From positions 1 through 33,235 of the forward strand of contig LFSF01000027.1 of NCBI GenBank assembly GCA_001512665.1: DNA of 33,235 nucleotides, given 5' to 3'. The position numbers and the translations under genes were made by a program. Under the pieces are notes generated by a model. The model had not been told where the DNA came from. It saw only the letters and a list, made by a program, of their open reading frames with translations, and made no database searches. This stretch comes from Clostridiales bacterium DTU073. GTDB taxonomy: Bacteria > Bacillota > Peptococcia > DRI-13 > DTU073. Shown here piece after piece: positions 8,167 through 16,779 of this stretch. Numbering within the stretch: the stretch's first letter is position 1; each line of letters starts with the position of its first letter.

Positions 8167-9195
8167 ATGGATAAGTTAGAGTATCGTGAATGGATTAATT
8201 CAAAATTAAACATTGGTAAAGAGATTTTATATCTTACTATGGATGAATGTATTAACTCTGGTGTAACAGTTGAAGAAGTTATCGATTATACAGAGCTAGC
8301 TTTAATTGCACATGGAAAAAAAGAACTTGATATGCCGGCTAAGATAGGTCTTCATCCGTACAAAGATACCTTCATGCATGCTATGCCTTGCTATATTCCC
8401 AGTGTAAATTCGATGGGAATTAAATGGGGTGGCTGCTGGCCTACAAACAGAGAACGTTATGGCTTAACTCAGTTATCCGGTTTGTACGTTCTCAATGACC
8501 CTGAATCCGGTTGGCCTTTGGCAATTATGGACTGCATCTGGTTGACTGCTCAGAGAACCCCGGCTGTAACTGCTGTAGCAGCAAAATACATGGCCTTCCC
8601 GGAAAAAGTAGAAACCTTCGGGATGATCGGATGTGGCGCACAAGGTTATCAGCATATTAGATATATGCCCAAGACCTTACCTAATTTAAAGAAGATTTAT
8701 ATTTATGATTTGTTTGAACCCGCTATGGATCGTGTTGTTAATGAATTACAGGCTTCTACCGCAGCTCAGATTGTAAAATGTAAGTCGATCGAAGAATTGG
8801 TAAAGAGCAGTGAAGTATTTGCTACAGCAACAGTTATTACTTCTAAACCTGAACCTAAAATTAAAGATGAATGGGTTTCTAAGGGACAAACAATCCTGAT
8901 GTGTGACTGCCATTCCTTATTTGAAGATAAAACTATGAAACGTGCGGACAAATATTATGTTGATAGTATTGACCAACATACTCTTTTAACTGAATATGGC
9001 TATTATCCGGATGGTTTGCCGGAGATCGTTGCTGAAACCGGTGAAGTTGTGGCCGGATTAGCTAAAGGTAGAGATAACGATGAACAACTAATTGTTGATA
9101 ATAATGTTGGTTTAGCAGCAGAAGACGTACCGGTAGCTAAAGCTATCTTTGATAAAGCTCTGGAAAGAGGGATGGGAAGAAAGCTTCCTCTATAA
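8167..9195 (+). CDS. Ornithine cyclodeaminase/mu-crystallin family protein
   Basis: GIKWGG, DPESGWPLAIMDCIWLTAQRTPAVTAVAAKYMA, Rossmann GMIGCGAQGYQH. Confidence 0.88.
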   Translation: MDKLEYREWINSKLNIGKEILYLTMDECINSGVTVEEVIDYTELALIAHGKKELDMPAKIGLHPYKDTFMHAMPCYIPSVNSMGIKWGGCWPTNRERYGLTQLSGLYVLNDPESGWPLAIMDCIWLTAQRTPAVTAVAAKYMAFPEKVETFGMIGCGAQGYQHIRYMPKTLPNLKKIYIYDLFEPAMDRVVNELQASTAAQIVKCKSIEELVKSSEVFATATVITSKPEPKIKDEWVSKGQTILMCDCHSLFEDKTMKRADKYYVDSIDQHTLLTEYGYYPDGLPEIVAETGEVVAGLAKGRDNDEQLIVDNNVGLAAEDVPVAKAIFDKALERGMGRKLPL

Positions 9196-9256
9196 TATCA
9201 ATAAATATTTAATGAGAGAGCTTTTTACGATTGTACTTTGAACTATTTTGCGGTTG

Positions 9257-9303
9257 GTTTCGTAAAAAAAAGGGGAGCTTTTCCCCCTTTTTTTTACCGA
9301 AAC
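9257..9303 (+). terminator. Rho-independent terminator (possibly bidirectional)
   Basis: GTTTCGTAAAAAAAAGGGG-AGCTTTT-CCCCCTTTTTTTTACCGAAAC. Confidence 0.8.
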
Positions 9304-9370
9304 GCTTATACCCCATTTTATTCCTTATGGCAACATTGATTAGAAAATATAAAAAAAAGGGGTGGGATAT

Positions 9371-9577
9371 TTGATACAACTGGACATTGAAAGATGTAAA
9401 GGTTGTGAATTATGCACTATGGCTTGTCCAGTGAACATCTTGGTCTTAAGTCAAGAACAGGCAAATTCTAAAGGAAATGCAATAATTGAGGTAACAGAAC
9501 CGGAAAAATGTACTTCCTGTGCTAGGTGTGCACAAATTTGCCCGGATACTGCCATAACAGTATATAGAAACAAATAA
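9371..9577 (+). CDS. 2-oxoacid:ferredoxin oxidoreductase delta subunit (2x[4Fe-4S] ferredoxin)
   Basis: CKGCELCTMACP and CTSCARCAQICP; first gene of the delta-alpha-beta-gamma set; TTG 9371 preferred over GTG 9362. Confidence 0.88.
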   Translation: MIQLDIERCKGCELCTMACPVNILVLSQEQANSKGNAIIEVTEPEKCTSCARCAQICPDTAITVYRNK

Positions 9578-9598
9578 TAGAACTCGTAATAGGAGGAA

Positions 9599-10675
9599 AT
9601 GATGATGGAGAAAGTTCTGATGAAAGGAACTGAGGCTATCGGCGAAGCCGCCATTAGAGCAGGATGTAGAATCTATTGTGGCTATCCGATTACTCCCCAG
9701 AGTGAATTGTTGGCCTATTTAGCTAAAAAAATGCCACATATAGAAGGTGCATCTTTTTTACAATCCGAAAGTGAAGTTGCTGCAATTAATATGATCTATG
9801 GAGCAGCCGGAGCTGGAGCAAGGGCAATGACTTCTTCGTCCAGTCCCGGGGTTAGTCTAAAACAGGAAGGTATTTCCTATATAGCCGGTGCGGAACTGCC
9901 TTGTGTAATTGTTAATGCTTCTCGTGGAGGCCCAGGGTTGGGTAGTATTCAGCCGGCTCAATCCGACTATTTTCAAGCTACTAAGGGTGGCGGACATGGG
10001 GATTATCGTTTGATAGTTTTAGCACCTAAGTCTGTTCAGGAAATGTATGATTATACTTTTGACGCCTTTGACTTAGCTGATAAATATCGTACTCCGGTCA
10101 TGCTTATGTGTGACGGAGCTTTAAGCCAATTGATGGAACCTGTGGTTTTAAAGGATATTGAAGTTAAAAAATATGAGAAACCATGGGCTACTACCGGAGC
10201 CAAAGGAAGGAAGCCCGTGCTGGTGTCTTCTTTACGGATCGATCCAGCTGATATGGAAAAACAAAATGACCATCTCTTTGAAAAATACGAGAAAATTATC
10301 GCTAATGAAGCTCGTTATGAGTCAACTTGTAATGCTGATACAGAGTATGTAGTAGTAGCATATGGGATTATGGCTCGTATTGCTCAAACGGCAATCAAAA
10401 AGTTGCGTCAGGAAGGAATTGAGGTTGGTTTAATCAGACCGATTACCTTATGGCCGTTCCCAGTGCAGGCGTTTGATGGATTAAGAGATCAGGCCAAATT
10501 ATTTATCTCGTTAGAATTAAACAAAGGACAAATGGTTGAAGATGTCAGACTCGCTGTAAATGGTAAAGCACCGGTAGAATTTTATGGTAGAAGCGGGGGC
10601 ATGATGCCTAAACCTGATGAAATTGTAGAGGTAATAAAAAGAAAGATAAGCGGGGTGGAAAAATGCAACAAGTAA
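9599..10675 (+). CDS. 2-oxoacid:ferredoxin oxidoreductase alpha subunit (VorB/KorA-like)
   Basis: [42 protein letters not shown]. Confidence 0.92.
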   Translation: MMMEKVLMKGTEAIGEAAIRAGCRIYCGYPITPQSELLAYLAKKMPHIEGASFLQSESEVAAINMIYGAAGAGARAMTSSSSPGVSLKQEGISYIAGAELPCVIVNASRGGPGLGSIQPAQSDYFQATKGGGHGDYRLIVLAPKSVQEMYDYTFDAFDLADKYRTPVMLMCDGALSQLMEPVVLKDIEVKKYEKPWATTGAKGRKPVLVSSLRIDPADMEKQNDHLFEKYEKIIANEARYESTCNADTEYVVVAYGIMARIAQTAIKKLRQEGIEVGLIRPITLWPFPVQAFDGLRDQAKLFISLELNKGQMVEDVRLAVNGKAPVEFYGRSGGMMPKPDEIVEVIKRKISGVEKCNK

Positions 10676-11403
10676 TTTTTAAGAGACCAGAGATTTTGAC
10701 GGATGCATTTACGCATTATTGCCCCGGTTGTGGACATGGAACCATTCATAGATTAGTAGCCAATGCCATTGATGATTTACAAATTCGTGAAAAGGTTATT
10801 GGTGCTGGTCCTGTTGGCTGTTCGGCGATGATTTATGATTATCTCGATGTAGATTTTCAACAATCTGCACATGGTCGGGCACCTGCTGTAGCTACAGGAA
10901 TTAAAAGAGTCTCACCGGAAAATATTGTTTTTACGTATCAGGGCGATGGTGATTTAGCTTCAATTGGAACAGCGGAAGTAATTCATGCTGCTGCTAGAGG
11001 CGAGAACATTACAGTTATTTTTGTTAATAATGCTATCTTTGGGATGACCGGTGGTCAGATGGCACCTACCACCTTATTAGGACAAAAAACCCAGACGTCT
11101 CCGGAAGGCAGAGATTTAACCACTCAGGGATATCCTTTACGGGTGTGTGAACTTTTGAATACTTTAGATGGAGTTGCTTATTTGGCTAGAGTATCTGTGC
11201 ACGATGTCAGGAATGTCTTACAAGCCAAAAAGGCGATAAAAAGAGCATTTGAAACACAGATTGAGAAGAAAGGCTTTTCGTTAGTAGAGGTGTTATCTAT
11301 CTGCCCGACAAACTGGGGAATGAAACCTAAACAAGCTATTCAATGGCTCGAGGAAAATATGACGGCATATTATCCATTACAAGTGTTCAAGGACTGGAGG
11401 TGA
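10663..11403 (+). CDS. 2-oxoacid:ferredoxin oxidoreductase beta subunit (TPP-binding)
   Basis: [19 protein letters not shown] motif [12 protein letters not shown]...[12 protein letters not shown]. Confidence 0.93.
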   Translation: MQQVIFKRPEILTDAFTHYCPGCGHGTIHRLVANAIDDLQIREKVIGAGPVGCSAMIYDYLDVDFQQSAHGRAPAVATGIKRVSPENIVFTYQGDGDLASIGTAEVIHAAARGENITVIFVNNAIFGMTGGQMAPTTLLGQKTQTSPEGRDLTTQGYPLRVCELLNTLDGVAYLARVSVHDVRNVLQAKKAIKRAFETQIEKKGFSLVEVLSICPTNWGMKPKQAIQWLEENMTAYYPLQVFKDWR

Positions 11404-11407
11404 GAAA

Positions 11408-11953
11408 ATGCATCATGAGTTAATGATTTGTGGAACTGGGGGACAAGGTGTTCTGTTAATTGGTCATTTACTGGCTCATGCTGCCATGCTGGAAAATAAG
11501 TATGTTACTTGGTTACCTTATTATGGACCGGAAAAAAGAGGCGGAGAAGTAAATTGTTCCATAGTTGTGTCTGATGAAGAAGTCGGTTCTCCGATTATTA
11601 CGGCTCCTAATGAAATGATCGCCATGGATTTATCTAAAGGCAAGGTCGAAGAGTTGGCCAGTCCCAATGCCTGTTTCTTTTATAATGAATCAATGAAAAA
11701 CAGAGAATTTACCAGAAATGATCTAGAATTCATCCCGATTGATGCCAATGCAGCTGCTAAAAAAATAGGGAACATCAAGGTGGCCAATTTAGTGATTTTA
11801 GGTGCATTTATCGCTAAAACGGAGATTGTTTATTTGGATTCTGTTATTGCTGCTATGGAGGAAATGTTTAAAGGCAAGAGTGATAAGGTTCTAAATATGA
11901 ATAAAGAGGCTCTTTTGATGGGGCGGGAACTAATGCTTTCACCAAAGGCTTAG
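11408..11953 (+). CDS. 2-oxoacid:ferredoxin oxidoreductase gamma subunit
   Basis: GTGGQGVLLIGHLLA, YGPEKRGGEVNCSIVVSDEEVGSP. Confidence 0.92.
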   Translation: MHHELMICGTGGQGVLLIGHLLAHAAMLENKYVTWLPYYGPEKRGGEVNCSIVVSDEEVGSPIITAPNEMIAMDLSKGKVEELASPNACFFYNESMKNREFTRNDLEFIPIDANAAAKKIGNIKVANLVILGAFIAKTEIVYLDSVIAAMEEMFKGKSDKVLNMNKEALLMGRELMLSPKA

Positions 11954-12002
11954 TAAAAGAACAAAGATAATACAGCAAAATAAAAATCAAGGAGGCGAAG
12001 TA

Positions 12003-13457
12003 ATGAAGACCAGAAATGATTATTTAAGTTCACTTACAGCAATGAAACCAAACATGTATAAGTTTGGAGAACAGATTACCAATGTTGTTACACACCCGGC
12101 AACCAAGCGTACAGTAGAAAGTCACGCTCGTGCTTTTGACGCAGCTAATAATCCGGAATTAGAAGAATTATTTACGACTACTTCATATCTAAGCGGAAAA
12201 AAGATTATGAGATTTAATAGTTTAATGAAGTCTCCTGAAGATCTTTTGAATAATGCTAAGCTAAAAAGAGAGATGTACCGCATGACAGGTACATGTGCAG
12301 GTGGAGTATGTGTTGGTTGGAACGCTATGAACGTAATGTGGGCAGTTACCCACGAAATAGATGCTGAATATGGTACCGATTATCAAGAACGTTTGAAAAA
12401 TTGGATCTTGAAAGCAGAGGAAGAAAGTTTACTTGTTGCTGCAGCTTTAACTGATGCTAAAGGTGACCGCAGTAAAAAACCTAGCCAACAGGATTGTCGC
12501 AATGCCAATGTTCATATTGTAGAAAAGAGAGAAGACGGTATTGTAATCAGCGGGGCAAAAGTGATGATCTGTGGTGTAGCTGCTTCTAATGAAATCTTCT
12601 TGTTGCCCGGTGGCGGATACAAAGAAGATGATGCAGATTTTGCAGTAGCTTGTGTTGTACCCAGAGATATTGAAGGCCTAACGATTGTAGAAACACGTAG
12701 ACCCAGTGATGGCAGAGAATATGAAGAAGGTTTTGATATTCTTGATACCGGGATTACTCAGGCTTATCTGCTCTTTGATAAGGTCTTTGTACCAAAAGAG
12801 AGAGTGTTTATGGCCGGTGAATATAAGTATACCGGTAAAGTTGTTCAATATTTCACTGCCAATTATCGTGCTTGTATCGGCGCATGTGTAGCCGGACAGG
12901 GAGATGTGATGATTGGTGCTGCTGCCTTGATGGCTCGTGCTAATGGTCTTTCTATGAAAAAGTTTAAAGATAAATTTATTGATATGTCTATCAATAACGA
13001 AGTTACTTATGGTGTTGGTATTTCCGCTATGACTTTAGGTAAAGCTCATCCTTCCGGCGTTTGGATTAGCGATGATTTGATGGCTCATACCAATAAAACA
13101 CTCGTCGGAAAACTTCCTTATGAGACGAAACGGATATGTCAAGACATTGGCGGCGGTGTAGTAGAGACAGGCTGTCTGCCTTCAGCTAAGGATTTTGAAC
13201 ATCCGGTTTATGGACAGTATATACAGGATGTATTTAAAGCCGGAAATGTTTCAAGTATCGGCAGGGCTAAAACGGCTCGCTTAATCGAATGGCTTACCTT
13301 AGGTGCCGGCGTACCTGGTTGTATGCACGGTGGTGGCTCACCTGACGGGGCAAGACTAGTTATTAATGCGAAAATCCCTTATGAAAAATACATTGATTAT
13401 GCGAAGAAAATCGCAGGTGTTGACGAAGAGACGGAGGACCCAGGCGCGAAAAAGTAA
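12003..13457 (+). CDS. 4-hydroxyphenylacetate 3-hydroxylase/4-hydroxybutyryl-CoA dehydratase family protein, altered ligand set
   Basis: Full-length similarity to AbfD-type proteins (DYLSSL...YKFGE, GDRSKKPSQQ, IVEKREDGIVISGAK, GDVMIGAAALM, C-terminal MHGGGSPDGARLVI); C98/C103 and C291/C295. Confidence 0.85.
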   Translation: MKTRNDYLSSLTAMKPNMYKFGEQITNVVTHPATKRTVESHARAFDAANNPELEELFTTTSYLSGKKIMRFNSLMKSPEDLLNNAKLKREMYRMTGTCAGGVCVGWNAMNVMWAVTHEIDAEYGTDYQERLKNWILKAEEESLLVAAALTDAKGDRSKKPSQQDCRNANVHIVEKREDGIVISGAKVMICGVAASNEIFLLPGGGYKEDDADFAVACVVPRDIEGLTIVETRRPSDGREYEEGFDILDTGITQAYLLFDKVFVPKERVFMAGEYKYTGKVVQYFTANYRACIGACVAGQGDVMIGAAALMARANGLSMKKFKDKFIDMSINNEVTYGVGISAMTLGKAHPSGVWISDDLMAHTNKTLVGKLPYETKRICQDIGGGVVETGCLPSAKDFEHPVYGQYIQDVFKAGNVSSIGRAKTARLIEWLTLGAGVPGCMHGGGSPDGARLVINAKIPYEKYIDYAKKIAGVDEETEDPGAKK

Positions 13458-13581
13458 TAATATTCCTTCCATGATAAAAGTTTATCACAAGTTCTTAGAA
13501 AAAATGTTTTCAAGATAACCAAATGTATGATAATATTAATTAATAATAACAGAAACATAATAATAAAAAGGAAGTGATATT

Positions 13582-14730
13582 ATGAATTTTAATTTCACGG
13601 ATGAACAAGAAATGCTAAGAAAAGCGGTACGCGAATTTGTGGAAGCAGAAATTGCTCCAAAGGCAGCAGAGTGGGATGAAAAAGATGAATGTCCGGTAGA
13701 ATTATTCCCGAAAATGGGTCAGATGGGTATCACCGGGATCTTTGTTCCCGAGGAATATGGTGGAGCCGGTTTAGGCCATGTGGAAAGAGCTATTTGCTTA
13801 GAAGAGATTTCCCGCCATTCTGCAGGACTAGGTATTGCTCTGATGACTCACCATTTAGGTACAGACCCAATTTTAAAATTTGGTACACCGGAACAAAAAG
13901 AAAAGTATCTGCCTGATATTGCTTCCGGGAAAAAGATTGCCGGACTTTCCGTTACAGAGCCCGGTGGCGGCTCAGATTTTATGGGTCAAAAAGCTACCGG
14001 AGAATTAAAGGATGGTAAATGGGTAATTAATGGCCGGAAATGTTTCATTACTAACTCGGCTGTGGCTGATGTTGATCTTTGGATTGTTAATACCGGCACA
14101 AACGAAAAAGGACGTCCGCTTCTTTCGACCTTTATTATTGATAAAGATACTCCTGGTCATAAGCCTGGTCGGAAGGAAAACAAGCTAGGCTTGAGAGGCT
14201 CTGTTACCGGAGAAATCATTTGTACAGATGTGGAACTAGGTCCGGAACAATTATTGGGTAAAGTCGGTGATGGTGCGAAAGCCGGAATGGGCGCAATCGG
14301 AGAAGTTGGTCGTGCCGGAATGGCCGCAATTAGCGTAGGGGTTCTGGGTGCTTGTTTAGAATTAGCGGTTAAATTCGCTAACGAACGTATCCTCTACGGC
14401 AAACCAATTGCCAAATTACAAGCAATTCAATTTGATGTAGCAGAAACACGTGTAGAATATGAAGCGGCCAGATTATTGCTCTATCGTGCTGCCAGCATGA
14501 AGGATGCCGGTATCCCATGTGCTAATGAATTCTCAATTGCTAAATACTATGCTTCAGAAGCTGCTTGCCGCGCTGCTAAGAGAATCATGGATATGATGGG
14601 CGGTTATGGCGTTATTAATGAATACCCAATCGGACGTTACTTGAGAGATGCTCAAGCGATTATTCCAGCGGGTGGAACTACTCATATTCAGAAAATGATT
14701 ATCGGTGCTAATACTTTAGCGGGTAAATAA
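13582..14730 (+). CDS. Acyl-CoA dehydrogenase family protein, non-canonical active site
   Basis: GLSVTEPGGGSDF, KCFITNS, RILYGKPIAKLQAIQF, MMGGYGVINEYPIGRYLRDA; catalytic-Glu position is Gly. Confidence 0.92.
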   Translation: MNFNFTDEQEMLRKAVREFVEAEIAPKAAEWDEKDECPVELFPKMGQMGITGIFVPEEYGGAGLGHVERAICLEEISRHSAGLGIALMTHHLGTDPILKFGTPEQKEKYLPDIASGKKIAGLSVTEPGGGSDFMGQKATGELKDGKWVINGRKCFITNSAVADVDLWIVNTGTNEKGRPLLSTFIIDKDTPGHKPGRKENKLGLRGSVTGEIICTDVELGPEQLLGKVGDGAKAGMGAIGEVGRAGMAAISVGVLGACLELAVKFANERILYGKPIAKLQAIQFDVAETRVEYEAARLLLYRAASMKDAGIPCANEFSIAKYYASEAACRAAKRIMDMMGGYGVINEYPIGRYLRDAQAIIPAGGTTHIQKMIIGANTLAGK

Positions 14731-14781
14731 AAAATCAGAAAAAGTAGGGAGAATGGCGTAAGCCATTCCCCCTCTGATTTT
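14731..14781 (+). other. Intercistronic hairpin between acyl-CoA dehydrogenase and etfB (attenuator/stabiliser candidate)
   Basis: AAAATCAGA...TCTGATTTT outer arms; inner GAATGGC-GTAA-GCCATTC. Confidence 0.6.
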
Positions 14782-14799
14782 AATGAAGGAGGAAATAAG

Positions 14800-15651
14800 G
14801 TGAGTCTAAAGATTGCCGTATGTATTAAACCGGTGCCGGATCCGGATTATTATGATCAAATTACTATCGATCCTGTGCGGAAAACCATAACTAGAGCGGG
14901 TATTCCTACAATAATTAATCCGGTAGATAAGAACGCTTTGGAAGCTGCCTTACAAATTAAAGAACAGGTGGGGGGAACAGTTACAGTTATTACAATGGCT
15001 CCTCCTAACGGCGAAGAAAGCTTAAGAGAAATGTTGGCTATGGGTGCGGACGAAGCTTGTTTGTTGACAGATAGGGCCTTTGGGGGTGCCGATACTTTAG
15101 CAACATCGTATACTCTAGCGCAAGGTTTGAAAAAACTAGGAAACTTTGATCTCGTTTTTACGGGAACCGAGAGTGCTGACGGGGCTACAAGCCAGGTGCC
15201 TTCACAATTGGCCGAATGGTTGGGTATGGCGCATTTATGGAATGTTTCTGAGATAAAATTGAAAGAAGACCAGGCTGAAGATAAGGTACAAGAGCTTCAG
15301 GCCAAAATGAAAATTGAGAATGGATATATTGAATATGAGGTAAAACTCCCGGCTGTTTTAGCAGTTTCCCGTGATCTTAATACACCGCGTTTTACTTCGA
15401 TTATGGGTGTAATGAAAGCCAAAAAGAAACCTTTAACGGTATTTACGGTTAATGATGTAGATGTAGATAGAACACTAATTGGTTTGGATGGGTCGCCAAC
15501 GAAAGCCGGTGCGGTATTTACTCCCTCTTTAAGCAGAAAAGGCGAAAGACTTACCGGTGATCTGGATGAGGTTGTTGAGCAATTGTTGCAAAAATTACGT
15601 GCTGCAGGTATTAATTTAGAAATTAAGAGCAGCAGTCAGGGAGGGAGGTAA
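14800..15651 (+). CDS. etfB: Electron transfer flavoprotein beta subunit
   Basis: MSLKIAVCIKPVPDPDYYDQITID, NPVDKNALEAALQIKE, GTESADGATSQVPSQLAEWLG. Confidence 0.93.
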   Translation: MSLKIAVCIKPVPDPDYYDQITIDPVRKTITRAGIPTIINPVDKNALEAALQIKEQVGGTVTVITMAPPNGEESLREMLAMGADEACLLTDRAFGGADTLATSYTLAQGLKKLGNFDLVFTGTESADGATSQVPSQLAEWLGMAHLWNVSEIKLKEDQAEDKVQELQAKMKIENGYIEYEVKLPAVLAVSRDLNTPRFTSIMGVMKAKKKPLTVFTVNDVDVDRTLIGLDGSPTKAGAVFTPSLSRKGERLTGDLDEVVEQLLQKLRAAGINLEIKSSSQGGR

Positions 15652-15655
15652 AAGG

Positions 15656-16666
15656 ATGGACATTGGTGCTTGGAAAGGAATTTGGGTTATTGCTGAACAA
15701 ATTGAGGGAACCATCAATTCCGTTAGTTTTGAATTACTAGGTAAGGCTAAGCAACTGAAGGAACAACTTAAAAGCTCTGAACCGGTTACTGCAGTGCTTT
15801 TGGGTAGTGACATTCAAGGTTTAGCTGATGAATTAGGTCAGTATGGTGCGGAAGAAGTCATTGTAATTGAACATGAAAAATTAGCTATTTTTGAAAATGA
15901 CACTTATGCTGCTGTGCTTAACGATTTAATCCAAGAAAGAAAGCCGGAAATTGTTTTAATGGGGGCTACAGCTATTGGGCAAGATTTAGCGCCAATGCTA
16001 GGTGGTATCTTGAAAACAGGGGTAGCAGCTCATTGTGTGGATGTTAATATTAATGAAGAAGGAAAATTTGTGGCAGTAGTACCGGCCTTTGGCGGTAAGG
16101 TGCTCGGAGATATTTTCTGCCCTGACCATAGACCACAGATGGCGACTTTAAAGCCAGGGATATTAGGAGAACCTGTTTTAGATAAAAATGCTGTTTTTAA
16201 GGTGACTGCTTATAATGCGGAAGAATCATTAAAAAAAGTTACAGGCAGAGTAAAAGCTGTAGGTATTTATAAGAATGAGATTCAAGGTATTCCTCTGGAA
16301 AAAGCTGAGGTAGTCGTTGTTGGTGGTTGGGGGATAGGCAGCAAAGAAAATTGGAGTTATATTGAGGAATTGGCGACACTCTTAGGAGGTGCAGTCGGTT
16401 GTACGCGTCCGGCTGTTGACGAAAACTGGGCTGAGGGCGAACATCAAATGATTGGTACCAGTGGAAAATCAGTGCGTCCTAAGGTTTATATCGGTGCCGC
16501 TGTCTCTGGATCTACACATCATCTTTGTGGGATGAAGGATTCAGGTTTAGTAATTAGTATAAATACTGATGAAAATGCTCCTATATTTGACTCTTCTGAT
16601 GTTTGTATAGTAGCTGATGCTGCTAAATTTTTACCCAAGCTGATTGAACGAATTAAGCAGGCTTAA
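15656..16666 (+). CDS. etfA: Electron transfer flavoprotein alpha subunit
   Basis: C-terminal FAD domain VVVGGWGIGSKENW...GTSGKSVRPKVYIGAAVSGSTHHLCGMKDSGLVISINTDENAPIF. Confidence 0.93.
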   Translation: MDIGAWKGIWVIAEQIEGTINSVSFELLGKAKQLKEQLKSSEPVTAVLLGSDIQGLADELGQYGAEEVIVIEHEKLAIFENDTYAAVLNDLIQERKPEIVLMGATAIGQDLAPMLGGILKTGVAAHCVDVNINEEGKFVAVVPAFGGKVLGDIFCPDHRPQMATLKPGILGEPVLDKNAVFKVTAYNAEESLKKVTGRVKAVGIYKNEIQGIPLEKAEVVVVGGWGIGSKENWSYIEELATLLGGAVGCTRPAVDENWAEGEHQMIGTSGKSVRPKVYIGAAVSGSTHHLCGMKDSGLVISINTDENAPIFDSSDVCIVADAAKFLPKLIERIKQA

Positions 16667-16670
16667 TTCC

Positions 16671-16739
16671 CACAATCGTAATTCTTTCGGAGGCACTTGA
16701 TAATTCCTTTCTCCTTGTAAGAGGAGAAGGGGGTTTTTT
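16671..16739 (-). pseudogene. Fragment of an alpha/beta hydrolase paralogue of the 1193-2554 gene
   Basis: Ungapped match to 1374-1442 (62/69 by my count); minus strand reads KNPLLLLQGERNYQVPPKELRLWE vs KKPLLLLQGERDYQVPPRELQLWK in the intact gene. Confidence 0.75.
16706..16739 (+). terminator. Rho-independent terminator of the etfBA operon
   Basis: CCTTTCTCCT-TGTAAG-AGGAGAAGGG-GG-TTTTTT. Confidence 0.8.
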
Positions 16740-16779
16740 GATTCTATGTTAATTGTTGGATAAGACCGGTGTTTGCAGT

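Noticed and set aside
12003-13457. Aerobic flavin-dependent 4-hydroxyphenylacetate 3-hydroxylase
   Set aside because: Anaerobic gene context and cluster-ligating-type cysteines favour the 4-hydroxybutyryl-CoA-dehydratase-like branch.
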